The notes: generated by a model from the letters alone, not told the origin. A stretch of 64,000 nt of DNA from Nocardioides sp. Soil797 (GCA_001429555.1 LMSR01000017.1:186001-250000), one strand, 5' to 3'. Numbered from the stretch's first letter, positions 16,813-25,546 are shown. Program-made: numbers and translations.

Positions 16813-17823
16813 ATGACTGAATCCCACAACGCCCCGACCTCACGGGGCAAGGCCACCAAGCACACCGTCGTGGTGCCCGCGAGCGTCAACATGGTCAGCC
16901 TGCTCGGGCCACGCGACGAACACCTGTCCCTGATCGAGAACGCCTTCGACGCCGACGTCCACGTGCGCGGCAACCAGGTGACCCTCCACGGCGCCCCGGC
17001 GGAGATCGCGCTGGTCGAGCGCCTCCTCGAGGAGCTGGTCACCATCATTCGCACCGGTCAGGGCATCACCGACGAGACCGTCGAGCGGGTGATCTCCATG
17101 CTGCGCACCGAGACCACCGAGACCACCGAGCACCCGGCGGAGGTGCTTTCCCTCAACATCCTCTCCAACCGGGGCCGCACGATCCGGCCCAAGACGTTGA
17201 ACCAGAAGCGCTACGTCGACGCGATCGACAAGCACACGATCACCTTCGGCATCGGCCCGGCGGGCACCGGCAAGACCTATCTCGCGATGGCCAAGGCCGT
17301 GCAGGCCCTGCAGGCCAAGGAGGTCAACCGGATCATCCTCAGCCGGCCGGCCGTCGAGGCCGGCGAGAAGCTCGGCTTCCTGCCCGGCACCCTGACCGAG
17401 AAGATCGACCCCTACCTCCGCCCGCTCTACGACGCGCTCCACGACATGATCGACCCGGAGAGCATCCCGAAGCTGATGGCGGCCGGCACGATCGAGGTGG
17501 CCCCGCTGGCCTTCCTGCGTGGTCGCTCCCTCAATGACTCCTTCATCATTCTCGACGAGGCACAGAACACCACGCCTGAGCAGATGAAGATGTTCCTGAC
17601 CCGTCTCGGCTTCGGCTCGAAGATCGTGGTCACCGGTGACGTCACCCAGGTCGACCTGCCCTCGGGCATGAAGTCGGGTCTGCGCATCGTCGAGAACATC
17701 CTCACCGACGTCAAGGACATCTCCTTCAACCGGCTCACCGCCCACGACGTCGTCCGTCACCGGCTGGTCGGCAAGATCGTGGCCGCCTACGAAAGCTTCG
17801 ACGTGAAGGGAACGCCCCAGTGA
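16813..17823 (+). CDS. phoH: PhoH family ATPase
   Basis: A 336-residue PhoH/PhoL-type P-loop ATPase. Walker A is GPAGTGKT at about residues 148-155 and Walker B is FIILDEAQN near 239-247. The N-terminal KH-like part includes LGPRDEHLSLIENAFDADVHVRGN. PhoH-like ATPases are linked to RNA metabolism together with YbeY. The stop overlaps the ybeY GTG, so the genes are coupled. This is the conserved phoH-ybeY-corC order. Confidence 0.96.
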   Translation: MTESHNAPTSRGKATKHTVVVPASVNMVSLLGPRDEHLSLIENAFDADVHVRGNQVTLHGAPAEIALVERLLEELVTIIRTGQGITDETVERVISMLRTETTETTEHPAEVLSLNILSNRGRTIRPKTLNQKRYVDAIDKHTITFGIGPAGTGKTYLAMAKAVQALQAKEVNRIILSRPAVEAGEKLGFLPGTLTEKIDPYLRPLYDALHDMIDPESIPKLMAAGTIEVAPLAFLRGRSLNDSFIILDEAQNTTPEQMKMFLTRLGFGSKIVVTGDVTQVDLPSGMKSGLRIVENILTDVKDISFNRLTAHDVVRHRLVGKIVAAYESFDVKGTPQ

Positions 17824-18269
17824 CCATCGAGGTGCTCAACGAGTCGGGCCACGAGCTCGACGTGCAACACCTGGCCACACTCAGCCGCTTCGTGATGGAC
17901 GAGATGCGGGTGCACCCCCTCGCCGAGCTGTGCATCAAAGCCGTCGACGAGCCGACGATCGCCCAGCTCAACGAGCAGTGGATGGAGAAGCAGGGCCCCA
18001 CCGACGTGCTCGCCTTCCCGATGGACGAGCTGCGCCCCGGCCTCGTCAACGAGGAGCCCGAGGAGGGCGTCCTGGGTGACCTGGTGCTGTGTCCCGACGT
18101 GGCCGAGAAGCAGGGGGAGACCGCGGGCCACGGCAAGGTGGCCGAGCTCGAGCTGCTCACCGTGCACGGCATCCTGCACCTGCTCGGCTACGACCACGCC
18201 GAGCCTGCGGACCACAAGGAGATGTTCGGCCTCCAGGACGACCTCCTGGCCAAGTGGCGCTCCCGATGA
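17820..18269 (+). CDS. ybeY: Endoribonuclease YbeY
   Basis: A 149-residue metal-dependent endoribonuclease involved in 16S rRNA 3'-end maturation and ribosome quality control. The zinc motif HGILHLLGYDH lies near residues 116-126. WMEKQGPTDVLAFPMDE is the other family block. It starts with GTG overlapping the phoH stop, and its stop overlaps the start of the corC-like gene. The length is normal. Confidence 0.96.
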   Translation: MTIEVLNESGHELDVQHLATLSRFVMDEMRVHPLAELCIKAVDEPTIAQLNEQWMEKQGPTDVLAFPMDELRPGLVNEEPEEGVLGDLVLCPDVAEKQGETAGHGKVAELELLTVHGILHLLGYDHAEPADHKEMFGLQDDLLAKWRSR

Positions 18270-19582
18270 CCAGCGGCGATCTCTGGCTGCTGGGTTCAGC
18301 AGCCGTCCTCGTGGTCCTTGCCGGCGTCTTCTCGGCCGCCGACGCGGCGCTCTCCTCCTTCTCCCGCGCTCGTGCGGAGGAGATCGCGGCGGAGAAGAAG
18401 GCCGGCGCCAAGCCGCTCCTGGTGATCCTCGACGACCCGGCGCGCTATCTGAACACCACGCTGCTGCTGCGCATCCTGTGCGAGGTCGCCGCCATCGTGC
18501 TGGTGGCCAGGCTGGTCTCCAGCAACGTCTCCGGCTGGTGGGCATCGATCCTGATCGCGATCGGGGCCATGCTGGTGGTGTCGTTCGTGGTCATCGGCGT
18601 CGCGCCGCGCACTCTCGGGCGCCAGCACGCGATCACCGTGGCGCTGTGGTGCGCTGCTCCGATCCGGGCGATCACCCGGGTCCTGGGACCCATCCCACAA
18701 CTGTTGATCCTGGTCGGAAACGCACTCACCCCGGGCAGGGGATTCAGCGACGGTCCGTTCTCCTCGGAGACCGAGCTGCGCGAGCTGGTCGACATGGCCG
18801 AGGCCTCGAGCGTCATCGAGGACGGCGAGCGCAAGATGATCCACTCCGTCTTCGAGCTCGGAGACACCACGGTGCGCGAGGTGATGGTGCCCCGCCCCGA
18901 CGTGCTCTTCGTCGAGCGTCACAAGAACCTGCGACAGACCCTGTCGCTGTTCCTGCGCAGTGGCTACTCCCGGATCCCGGTGGTGGGGGAGAACCTCGAC
19001 GACGTGGTCGGCTTCGCCTACCTCAAGGACGTCACCAAGCGGGTCTTCGACAACGCCGAGGCAGAGACCACCGAGCGCATCGACCAGTTGTTGCGCCCGG
19101 TGCACTGGGTGCCCGACAGCAAGCCGGCCGACGAGCTGCTCTCCGAGATGCAGTCGCGCCGGCAACACATCGCCGTCGTCGTCGACGAGTACGGCGGCAC
19201 GTCGGGCATCGTCACCATCGAGGACGTGCTGGAGGAGATCGTCGGGGAGATCACCGACGAGTACGACCAGGGCGAGATCGAGATCGAGGTCTTCGAGGAC
19301 GGCTCCACCCGGGTCTCGTCCCGCTACCCGGTCGACGACCTCGACGAGCTCTTCCCGGGCCATGTCTTCGTCGACGACGACGTCGACTCCGTCGGCGGCC
19401 TGCTCGCCAAGGAACTCGGCCGAGTGCCGATCCCCGGATCCACCGTCGAGGCACACGGGCTGCGCTTCGAGGCCGAGGCACCGACCGGTCGTCGCAACCG
19501 GATCGGCACGGTGCTGATCAGCAAGGTCGAGCCGGCGCCCCAGCAGGACGAGTCCGGCGACTACGCTGAGCCGCATGCCTGA
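18266..19582 (+). CDS. CNNM/CorC-family transporter-associated protein (hemolysin C-like)
   Basis: A 438-residue protein with an N-terminal CNNM/DUF21 membrane domain of about four helices (residues 1 to about 165). Two CBS domains follow (from [20 protein letters not shown] to about residue 335, containing [25 protein letters not shown]), then a C-terminal CorC_HlyC domain. Relatives export Mg2+ or affect Mg2+ and Co2+ resistance. The ATG at 18266 overlaps the ybeY stop. Extending the frame upstream only reads over ybeY. It sits within a continuous coupled operon. Confidence 0.94.
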   Translation: MTSGDLWLLGSAAVLVVLAGVFSAADAALSSFSRARAEEIAAEKKAGAKPLLVILDDPARYLNTTLLLRILCEVAAIVLVARLVSSNVSGWWASILIAIGAMLVVSFVVIGVAPRTLGRQHAITVALWCAAPIRAITRVLGPIPQLLILVGNALTPGRGFSDGPFSSETELRELVDMAEASSVIEDGERKMIHSVFELGDTTVREVMVPRPDVLFVERHKNLRQTLSLFLRSGYSRIPVVGENLDDVVGFAYLKDVTKRVFDNAEAETTERIDQLLRPVHWVPDSKPADELLSEMQSRRQHIAVVVDEYGGTSGIVTIEDVLEEIVGEITDEYDQGEIEIEVFEDGSTRVSSRYPVDDLDELFPGHVFVDDDVDSVGGLLAKELGRVPIPGSTVEAHGLRFEAEAPTGRRNRIGTVLISKVEPAPQQDESGDYAEPHA

Positions 19583-19904
19583 TCTTGCTCCCGAGGACGC
19601 CAAGCTCGTCACCCTCGCCCGGGCCACCCGGGCCCGGACCCGTGCTGCCGAGGGTGCCGCCGTGCGCGACACCGACGGTCGCACCTATGCCGCCGGCACC
19701 GTGGACCTGCCCTCGCTGAAGGTCTCCGCGGTGCAGGTCTGCGTCGCGATGGCCTTCGCGTCGGGCTCGACCGGCCTCGAGGCGGTCGTGCTGCTCGGTG
19801 ACGCGACCGAGCTGGCCCAGGCCGACCGGGCTGCACTTGACGACTTCGCCGGCGCCGGCGTCGTCGTACACCTCGGGGACCCGAAGGGCACCCTCCGCTC
19901 CTGA
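19575..19904 (+). CDS. Degenerate cytidine deaminase-like protein
   Basis: A 109-residue protein resembling the cytidine-deaminase-like proteins encoded between corC and era in actinobacteria. It keeps the N-terminal segment EDAKLVTLARATRARTRAAEGAAVRDTDGRTYAAGTVDLPSL in position. It lacks the catalytic HAE or CAE motif and the PCxxC zinc motif, and is shorter than active tetrameric deaminases of about 130 residues. It is therefore unlikely to deaminate cytidine. The start overlaps the corC-like gene by 8 nt. Confidence 0.8.
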   Translation: MPDLAPEDAKLVTLARATRARTRAAEGAAVRDTDGRTYAAGTVDLPSLKVSAVQVCVAMAFASGSTGLEAVVLLGDATELAQADRAALDDFAGAGVVVHLGDPKGTLRS

Positions 19905-19962
19905 AAGCGCAGGCTTGTCCGACTCCGCGGAAACCTGTTGGTGAATGCAATGAGTGGCACGC

Positions 19963-19968
19963 TAACGT
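19963..19968 (+). promoter_or_regulatory. -10 box of the tmsA-like gene (leaderless pattern)
   Basis: TAACGT lies 6 nt before the GTG at 19975. A -35-like TTGGTG at 19938-19943 is 19 bp upstream. This gives the fatty-acid pair its own promoter inside the era operon. Confidence 0.5.
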
Positions 19969-19974
19969 GGGGTC

Positions 19975-21381
19975 GTGACCTTCGCGCGCGGGTGGGGAGC
20001 CCATCAGGAAGCCGTGAGCCGACTGCTCGAGTCGTATGCCGCCATCCCGGCGGCCGGCTCGGTCCGCCTGGCCAAGCGCACCAGCAACCTCTTCCGTCCG
20101 CGATCGGCGAACGAGGCGCCCGGCCTCGACGTCTCCGGCCTCGACGGGGTGATCGAGGTCGACGTCGTCAACCGGACCGCCGATGTCCAGGGCGTGTGCA
20201 CCTATGAGCACCTCGTCGAGGCGACCCTGCCGCACGGCCTGATCCCGTTGGTGGTGCCGCAGCTGCGCACCATCACCCTGGGCGGCGCCGTCACCGGCCT
20301 GGGCATCGAGGCGACCAGCTTCCGCAACGGTCTGCCCCACGAGTCCGTCATCGAGATGGACATCCTCACCGGGGCCGGCGAGATCGTCACGGCCAGCATG
20401 GAGCAGCATGACGACCTCTTCCGCACCTTCCCCAACTCCTACGGCTCGCTCGGCTACGCCACCCGGCTGAAGATCGAGCTGGAGCCGGTGCCGGCGTACG
20501 TCGCCCTGCGGCACGTCCGCTTCGACGACGCCGCCCAGCTGGGCAAGGCGGTCGAGGCCATCGTGGAGTCCGGGGAGTGGGAGGGCGAGCGCATCGACGG
20601 GCTGGACGGCGTCGCCTTCGAGCCCGGTGAGCTCTACCTGACCCTGGCGCAGTGGAGTGACGGCGGCTCCGAGGCCCCTGATGCGGCCTCCTCCGGCGGT
20701 CATCCGCTGGTGGGCGACTACACGGGCCAGCAGATCTACTACCGCTCCGTGCAGGAGCGCGAGACCGACCTGCTCACCATGCACGACTACCTCTGGCGCT
20801 GGGACACCGACTGGTTCTGGTGCTCCGGAGCCTTCGGCCTGCACAACCCGAGGATCCGCCGGTTGTGGCCGCGTCGCTGGCGTCGCTCCGACGTCTACCA
20901 CAAGCTGGTCGGGATCGATCGTCGCTTCGGCATCATCGACCGGATCGACCGCCGCAGGGGACTCCCGGCCCGCGAACGCGTGATCCAGGACGTGGAGGTC
21001 TCGATCGCCGACCTGCCCGCCTTCCTGGCCTGGTTCGACGACAACGTCGGCATGCGCCCGGTGTGGCTGTGCCCGCTCCGGCTGCGCGGCGAACGCACCT
21101 GGCCGACCTATCCGCTCGAGCCCGGCACGACCTACGTCAACGCCGGCTTCTGGGGCACCGTGCCCGTCGGCGACAACGCCGACCACGCACCGACGAACCG
21201 GGCCATCGAGGCAGAGCTGCGCGTGCTGGGCGGCCACAAGTCGCTCTATTCCGAGGCGTTCTACGGCCGCGAGGAGTTCGACCGTCTCTATGACGGCGCC
21301 AACCTCGCAGGAGTCAAGGACCGCTACGACCCCGATCACAGATTGACGACCCTCTATGACAAGGCGGTGCGAAGGCATTGA
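19975..21381 (+). CDS. tmsA: FAD-dependent oxidoreductase, TmsA/BfaA-like
   Basis: A 468-residue FAD-binding oxidoreductase of the PCMH/GlcD-like class. The FAD domain includes VPQLRTITLGGAVTGLGIEATSF and PNSYGSLGYATRLKIEL. The next gene encodes a cyclopropane-synthase-like methyltransferase and the two overlap by 3 nt. This pairing is the known tmsA-tmsB (bfaA-bfaB) arrangement. In that pathway the methyltransferase makes a 10-methylene acyl chain on a phospholipid and the FAD enzyme reduces it to 10-methyl (tuberculostearic acid). The assignment rests on family and pairing; the symbol is by analogy. Confidence 0.82.
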   Translation: MTFARGWGAHQEAVSRLLESYAAIPAAGSVRLAKRTSNLFRPRSANEAPGLDVSGLDGVIEVDVVNRTADVQGVCTYEHLVEATLPHGLIPLVVPQLRTITLGGAVTGLGIEATSFRNGLPHESVIEMDILTGAGEIVTASMEQHDDLFRTFPNSYGSLGYATRLKIELEPVPAYVALRHVRFDDAAQLGKAVEAIVESGEWEGERIDGLDGVAFEPGELYLTLAQWSDGGSEAPDAASSGGHPLVGDYTGQQIYYRSVQERETDLLTMHDYLWRWDTDWFWCSGAFGLHNPRIRRLWPRRWRRSDVYHKLVGIDRRFGIIDRIDRRRGLPARERVIQDVEVSIADLPAFLAWFDDNVGMRPVWLCPLRLRGERTWPTYPLEPGTTYVNAGFWGTVPVGDNADHAPTNRAIEAELRVLGGHKSLYSEAFYGREEFDRLYDGANLAGVKDRYDPDHRLTTLYDKAVRRH

Positions 21382-22673
21382 GTTTTCCCAAGCCACAAAC
21401 GGATCCGGTGACCATTGGTGAGGCCATCGAGTCCCTGCTGAAGCACGGGGTTCCCGTGCGTTTCACGGCGTACGACGGCAGCTCGGCCGGGCCCGAGGAC
21501 GCCGAGATGGGCATTCACCTGCGCAACGAGCGTGGGCTGTCCTACATCATGACCGCCCCCGGCGACCTCGGCATGGCGCGCGCCTACGTGAGTGGTGACC
21601 TCGACCTGGTCGGGGCCCATCCCGGCAACCCCTACGCCCCGATGGAGCTGTTGCTCAGCCACTTGAGCTTCCGGCGCCCGAGCATCACCGAAGCACTGCG
21701 CCTTGTGCGCGGCCTGGGCATCGACAAGCTGGTGCCCCCGCCGGTCCCGCCGCAGGAGCACCTGCCGCGCTGGCGCCGGGCGGTCGAGGGCCTGCGCCAC
21801 AGCAAGGGCCGCGACGCCGAGGTGATCCACCACCACTACGACGTGTCCAACCGGTTCTACGAACTGGTCCTCGGTGACTCGATGACCTACACCTGCGCGC
21901 TCTTCGAGTCGCCGGAGGCCACCCTCGAGGAGGCACAGGCGGCGAAGTACGACCTGATCTGCCGAAAGCTCGCCCTGGAGCCCGGCCAGCGTCTGCTCGA
22001 TGTCGGTTGTGGCTGGGGCGGCATGGTCCGTCACGCCGCCCGCGAGTACGGCGTCAAGGCGCTCGGTGTCACGCTCTCGCTCGAGCAGGCCCAGTGGGCG
22101 AAGGAGGCCATCGACCGCGAGGGCCTCGGCGACCTGGCCGAGGTGCGTCACCTCGACTACCGCGACGTGATGGACACCGACTTCGACGCGGTCAGCTCGA
22201 TCGGCCTCACCGAACACATCGGGGTGCGCAACTACCCGGCGTACTTCGGGTTCCTGCGCGACAAGCTGCGTCCGGGTGGGCGGTTGCTGAACCACTGCAT
22301 CACCCGTCAGCACAACAGGCCGCAGCGCACCGGCGCGTTCATCGACCGCTACGTCTTCCCGGACGGCGAGCTGATCGGTTCCGGCACGATCGTCGGTGCC
22401 GTGCAGGATGCCGGGCTCGAGGTGCAGCACACCGAGAACATCCGCCGCCACTACGCCCTCACCCTGGCCGAGTGGTGCCGCAACCTCGAGGCCAACTGGG
22501 ACGAGTGCGTCGCGGAGGTGGGCGAGGGCACGGCTCGGGTGTGGGGGCTCTACATGGCCGGTTCGCGCCTGGCCTTCGAACGCGACGAGATCGAGCTGCA
22601 CCACGTGTTGGCCACCCGCAACGAGGAGGACGGCTCCACCGACTTCCCGATGCGCCCGGACTGGCGTGCCTGA
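21378..22673 (+). CDS. tmsB: SAM-dependent fatty-acyl methyltransferase, TmsB/BfaB-like
   Basis: A 431-residue member of the cyclopropane-fatty-acyl-phospholipid synthase family. The SAM site is LLDVGCGWGGMVRHAA, preceded by HHHYDVSNRFYELVLGDSMTYTCALF. The start appears to be TTG at 21378, overlapping the previous stop, with GAAGG two bases upstream; re-initiation by coupled ribosomes is likely. As partner of the FAD oxidoreductase it should transfer a methyl group to the double bond of oleoyl-phospholipid, giving a 10-methylene intermediate. A simple cyclopropane synthase is the alternative, but the pairing argues against it. Confidence 0.85.
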   Translation: MSFPKPQTDPVTIGEAIESLLKHGVPVRFTAYDGSSAGPEDAEMGIHLRNERGLSYIMTAPGDLGMARAYVSGDLDLVGAHPGNPYAPMELLLSHLSFRRPSITEALRLVRGLGIDKLVPPPVPPQEHLPRWRRAVEGLRHSKGRDAEVIHHHYDVSNRFYELVLGDSMTYTCALFESPEATLEEAQAAKYDLICRKLALEPGQRLLDVGCGWGGMVRHAAREYGVKALGVTLSLEQAQWAKEAIDREGLGDLAEVRHLDYRDVMDTDFDAVSSIGLTEHIGVRNYPAYFGFLRDKLRPGGRLLNHCITRQHNRPQRTGAFIDRYVFPDGELIGSGTIVGAVQDAGLEVQHTENIRRHYALTLAEWCRNLEANWDECVAEVGEGTARVWGLYMAGSRLAFERDEIELHHVLATRNEEDGSTDFPMRPDWRA

Positions 22674-22707
22674 GGTTTCGGGTCGGGCGACCGGGTGCGT
22701 CGCCATG

Positions 22708-22740
22708 GGCCCGGACGCGTTCGATGAGCGCGGCCGGGCC
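22708..22740 (+). terminator. Possible hairpin after tmsB
   Basis: GGCCCGG (22708-22714) pairs with CCGGGCC (22734-22740) over 7 bp with a 19-nt loop. It is weak and GC-rich. Confidence 0.3.
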
Positions 22741-22749
22741 GCGGGCGTC

Positions 22750-22755
22750 TAACCT
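22750..22755 (+). promoter_or_regulatory. -10 box of the siderophore-interacting gene (leaderless pattern)
   Basis: TAACCT lies 6 nt before the GTG at 22762, with no Shine-Dalgarno sequence. Confidence 0.5.
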
Positions 22756-22761
22756 TGCCCG

Positions 22762-23538
22762 GTGAGCACCCGAGCAGAGCAGTACGACGCCGTGGTGCTG
22801 CGTCATGAGCAGATCTCCCCGCACCTGGTTCGCCTGACCATCGGTGGCGAGGGACTGGCCTCCTTCCGCAGCACCGGCATCCCCGACGAATGGGTGGGCC
22901 TGGTGGTGCCCGGCCAGTTCCAGAGCCGCTACTACACGGTGCGCTCCTGGGAAGGTGGCGAGCTCGTCGTCGACATCGCCGTGCACGACGTCGGGCTGGT
23001 GACCGAGTGGGCGATGGGCGACTGCACCGGTGACTCCGTGAGGATCACCGAGGCCAAGGGCTCGTTCGCGATGCCGGCCGAGGCCCGTTGGCTGATGCTC
23101 GTGGGAGACCTGACCGCCATGCCGGCGATGGCACGGATCAGTGCCACCGTGACCGACGTACCCGTTCGGATCTGGGCCGAGGTCCCCTCCGACGTGGCCG
23201 ACTACCTCCCCGCCGACGCCGATGTGACGTGGCTGGAGCAGCCCGGCGACGGGCAGAGTGCGTTGGCCGAGGTCGTCGAGGGCATCGACTGGCCCGAGGG
23301 CGAGGGTTACTTCTGGATGGCGGGGGAGTCTGCGCAGATGCGGGCGATCCGCAAGCACCTGATGCGTGAGCGCAAGCTCCCGTCGACGGCGTACGACGTG
23401 ATGGGCTACTGGCGCGGGGTGGCCAAGCGGCAGCCGCGGGCCGTGGACCCGGGCCCGATCTATCGGGCCGGCAAGGCCGCGGGCAAGAGTGACGAACAGA
23501 TCTGGGCCGACTACGACGCAGCACGGGAGAACTCATGA
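22762..23538 (+). CDS. Siderophore-interacting protein (FAD/NAD(P)H ferric reductase family)
   Basis: A 258-residue SIP/ViuB-type flavoprotein that releases iron from ferric siderophores by reduction. An N-terminal FAD-binding barrel includes SRYYTVRSW and IAVHDVGLVTEWA (the latter matching the family HG..G..S-type block). The C-terminal NAD(P)-binding part includes WLMLVGDLTAMPAMARI and FWMAGESAQMRAIRKHL. It ends with GYWRGVAKRQ, typical of the family. It lies alone between tmsB and era and has its own -10-like box. No siderophore genes are near. Confidence 0.92.
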   Translation: MSTRAEQYDAVVLRHEQISPHLVRLTIGGEGLASFRSTGIPDEWVGLVVPGQFQSRYYTVRSWEGGELVVDIAVHDVGLVTEWAMGDCTGDSVRITEAKGSFAMPAEARWLMLVGDLTAMPAMARISATVTDVPVRIWAEVPSDVADYLPADADVTWLEQPGDGQSALAEVVEGIDWPEGEGYFWMAGESAQMRAIRKHLMRERKLPSTAYDVMGYWRGVAKRQPRAVDPGPIYRAGKAAGKSDEQIWADYDAARENS

Positions 23539-23624
23539 GCGAAGCGAGAGGCCGCTTCGGCCCAGTGATGATGGTGGACCGCGAGGGTGCGGCCGAACTG
23601 CGAGATCATGCGGAGAACCAATGA
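23535..23624 (+). CDS. Possible 29-residue ORF coupled to era
   Basis: An ATG at 23535 overlaps the previous stop (ATGA). The frame runs 29 codons to a TGA that overlaps the era ATG, again ATGA. Reading through this frame would couple era translation to the gene before it. GC at third positions is about 69 percent (20 of 29), lower than the neighbouring genes, and the peptide (beginning MSEARGRFGPVMMVDREGAA) matches nothing I recognise. It may be a coupling ORF rather than a functional protein. Confidence 0.35.
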   Translation: MSEARGRFGPVMMVDREGAAELRDHAENQ

Positions 23625-24622
23625 GCGAGCACGGCAGGTCCGAATCGGATCGGGACTTCGACGTCTCGGGCGTGGCCCCGGCAGGGCCCCTGCACGGGGA
23701 GCGGCCAGACGGCTTCCGGAGCGGCTTCGTGTCGTTCGTCGGGCGACCCAACGCCGGCAAGTCGACGTTGACCAACGCGCTGGTCGGCTCCAAGGTCGTG
23801 ATCACCTCGTCGAAGCCGCAGACCACCCGCACCGTCGTGCGCGGCATCGTGCACCGTGATGACGCCCAACTGATCCTGGTCGACACCCCCGGACTGCACC
23901 GACCGCGCACCCTCCTCGGGGAACGGCTGAACGACCTGGTCAAGACCACATGGGCCGAGGTCGACGTGGTCGCGGTCTGCTTCCCTGCCAACGAGAAGAT
24001 CGGCCCCGGCGACAAGTTCATCGTCAACGAGCTGGCCAAGGTACGCCGTACGGTGAAGGTCGCGATCGCCACCAAGACCGACCTCGCCACACCGGAACAG
24101 ATCGGCGAACACCTGCTCGCCATCCAGGCGCTCGGCGCCGAGACCGGCACCGAGTGGGCCGAGATCATCCCGGTCTCCGCCAAGGGCGGTGACCAGGTGA
24201 CGCTGCTGGCCGACATCCTGACCGGCATGCTGCCCGAGGGTCCGCCGCTCTATCCCGACGGCGAGCTCTCGGACGCGCCGGAGGAGGCGATCGTCGCGGA
24301 GCTGATCCGCGAGGCGTCCCTCGAAGGCGTCCACGACGAGCTGCCGCACTCGATCGCGGTCGTGGTCGAGGAGATGCAGCTGCGCGAGGACCGCCCGGCC
24401 GACAAGCCGCTGCTCGACATCCACGCATTCCTCTATGTGGAGCGCGACTCCCAGAAGGGCATCGTGATCGGCCACAAGGGCTCCCGCCTCAAGCAGGTCG
24501 GCACCGACGCCCGCCAACAGATCCAGGCCATCCTCGGCACCCCCGTGCACCTCGACCTGCGGGTCAAGGTGGCCAAGGAGTGGCAGCGCGACCCGCGTCA
24601 GCTCCGCAAGCTCGGCTTCTGA
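23621..24622 (+). CDS. era: GTPase Era
   Basis: A 333-residue Era, the GTPase that binds the 3' end of 16S rRNA and assists 30S assembly. G1 is GRPNAGKS at residues 41-48, G3 is DTPGLH and G4 is TKTD. The C-terminal KH domain includes GIVIGHKGSRLKQVG. I chose the ATG at 23621; the open frame extends to 23489 but overlaps the previous gene and lacks conservation. About 35 residues precede the G domain, longer than in E. coli but usual in actinobacteria. Confidence 0.96.
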   Translation: MSEHGRSESDRDFDVSGVAPAGPLHGERPDGFRSGFVSFVGRPNAGKSTLTNALVGSKVVITSSKPQTTRTVVRGIVHRDDAQLILVDTPGLHRPRTLLGERLNDLVKTTWAEVDVVAVCFPANEKIGPGDKFIVNELAKVRRTVKVAIATKTDLATPEQIGEHLLAIQALGAETGTEWAEIIPVSAKGGDQVTLLADILTGMLPEGPPLYPDGELSDAPEEAIVAELIREASLEGVHDELPHSIAVVVEEMQLREDRPADKPLLDIHAFLYVERDSQKGIVIGHKGSRLKQVGTDARQQIQAILGTPVHLDLRVKVAKEWQRDPRQLRKLGF

Positions 24623-24662
24623 AGACTCCTCGTTGGGATTGACGCCTCGCGCAGAAACAAAT

Positions 24663-24706
24663 GCCAGTTCGCGCAACAACAAGTGCCAGTTCGCGCAACA
24701 ACAAGT
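24663..24706. repeat. 22-bp tandem repeat, two copies (repeat family C)
   Basis: GCCAGTTCGCGCAACAACAAGT occurs twice head-to-tail (24663-24684 and 24685-24706), with a degenerate partial unit at 24648-24662. The same GCCAGTTCGCGCAACAA sequence forms the arms of the inverted repeat after hemW. It lies between the convergent era and septum-formation genes, in a gap of 93 bp without a gene. Confidence 0.9.
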
Positions 24707-24715
24707 GACGGTTGG

Positions 24716-25546
24716 TCAGGGCGTGGGGGACCAGCAGTAGCCGTAGTGCTGACCGGCCTGCCACTGCTTCTTCGTGGGCCACTCGTAGCCCCAGGTGAAC
24801 TTCAGGGGATCCTCGGCCCGGTCGCGCACGGCGTCCTGGCAGGTCTCCTCCCCGGCGTTGCGGGCCGCCGTCTCGCCCGGCCAGGCGCCGTTCCTGCCCG
24901 GCTTGACGTCGATCGTCGACACCGCGCGCCAGGAGTGGTCCTCGGCGCAGGTGACCCGCTCGAAGCCCTTGGTGCCGGGACGATCGGTGCCGCACATGCC
25001 GAACGTGTCGCGGCCCTCCTGGGTGCCCAGCACGCCCTTCATCGGCAGGGTCAACGGCCGCAGCGAATCGCCCCCGGCAAGCGAGACGACCTCACAGCGG
25101 TACCAGTCCTGCCCCGCATCGGACTCCTCGACGGTGGGGCTGAACCAGACCGCCGAGAGCATGCTCAGCCTGAGGTCCTCCTGCGAACCACCCAGGAACC
25201 CCGACATCTGCTCGGGACACGAGGAAGCCACCTGCTGCTGCACGCGATCGGAGTCGACGGCGACCAGGTGGCCGTCGACGACGGTGTCGAGCGGGCCGGC
25301 GTGGAAGGTCTGCGCGGTGTGCTTGTTCTTGCAGTCCACACTCTTCTGGTCGTTGGTGGGGGCCACGGCCTGCTCGTAGGTCAGGTCGTAGCAGGCGCCG
25401 ACCACGGGCCTGGGGGCCGGCTTCGCGGGCTTCGGGGTGCCGGTGGTGGTGGCCGACGGCGTCGGCTCGGCATTCGGTTCGTCGTCGCCCTGGCATCCGG
25501 TCAGGAACCCGGCGAGGAGTACGACGGCGGCGATGGTGCGCATCAT
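24716..25546 (-). CDS. Septum-formation family lipoprotein
   Basis: A 276-residue lipoprotein of the actinobacterial septum-formation family. The signal ends at LAGFLTGC with Cys at 18, followed by an acidic and Thr/Pro linker. Repeated cysteine-containing blocks follow (VGACYDLT, VDCKNKHTAQTF, SSCPEQM, WYRCEVV, FGMCGT, VTCAEDHSWRAVSTI), matching the family pattern of paired NC..PH.E. repeats. The ATG at 25546 overlaps the stop of the paralogous gene upstream by 4 nt. Members are linked to cell division by name, but a mechanism is not established. Confidence 0.85.
   Translation of the reverse strand: MMRTIAAVVLLAGFLTGCQGDDEPNAEPTPSATTTGTPKPAKPAPRPVVGACYDLTYEQAVAPTNDQKSVDCKNKHTAQTFHAGPLDTVVDGHLVAVDSDRVQQQVASSCPEQMSGFLGGSQEDLRLSMLSAVWFSPTVEESDAGQDWYRCEVVSLAGGDSLRPLTLPMKGVLGTQEGRDTFGMCGTDRPGTKGFERVTCAEDHSWRAVSTIDVKPGRNGAWPGETAARNAGEETCQDAVRDRAEDPLKFTWGYEWPTKKQWQAGQHYGYCWSPTP

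Noticed and set aside
23489..23620. N-terminal extension of Era from an upstream start
   Set aside because: It overlaps the previous gene and encodes Arg/Ser-rich sequence unlike Era; the ATG at 23621 gives a normal N-terminus.
24648..24706. CRISPR array
   Set aside because: Only two full 22-bp repeats with no spacers between them and no cas genes.
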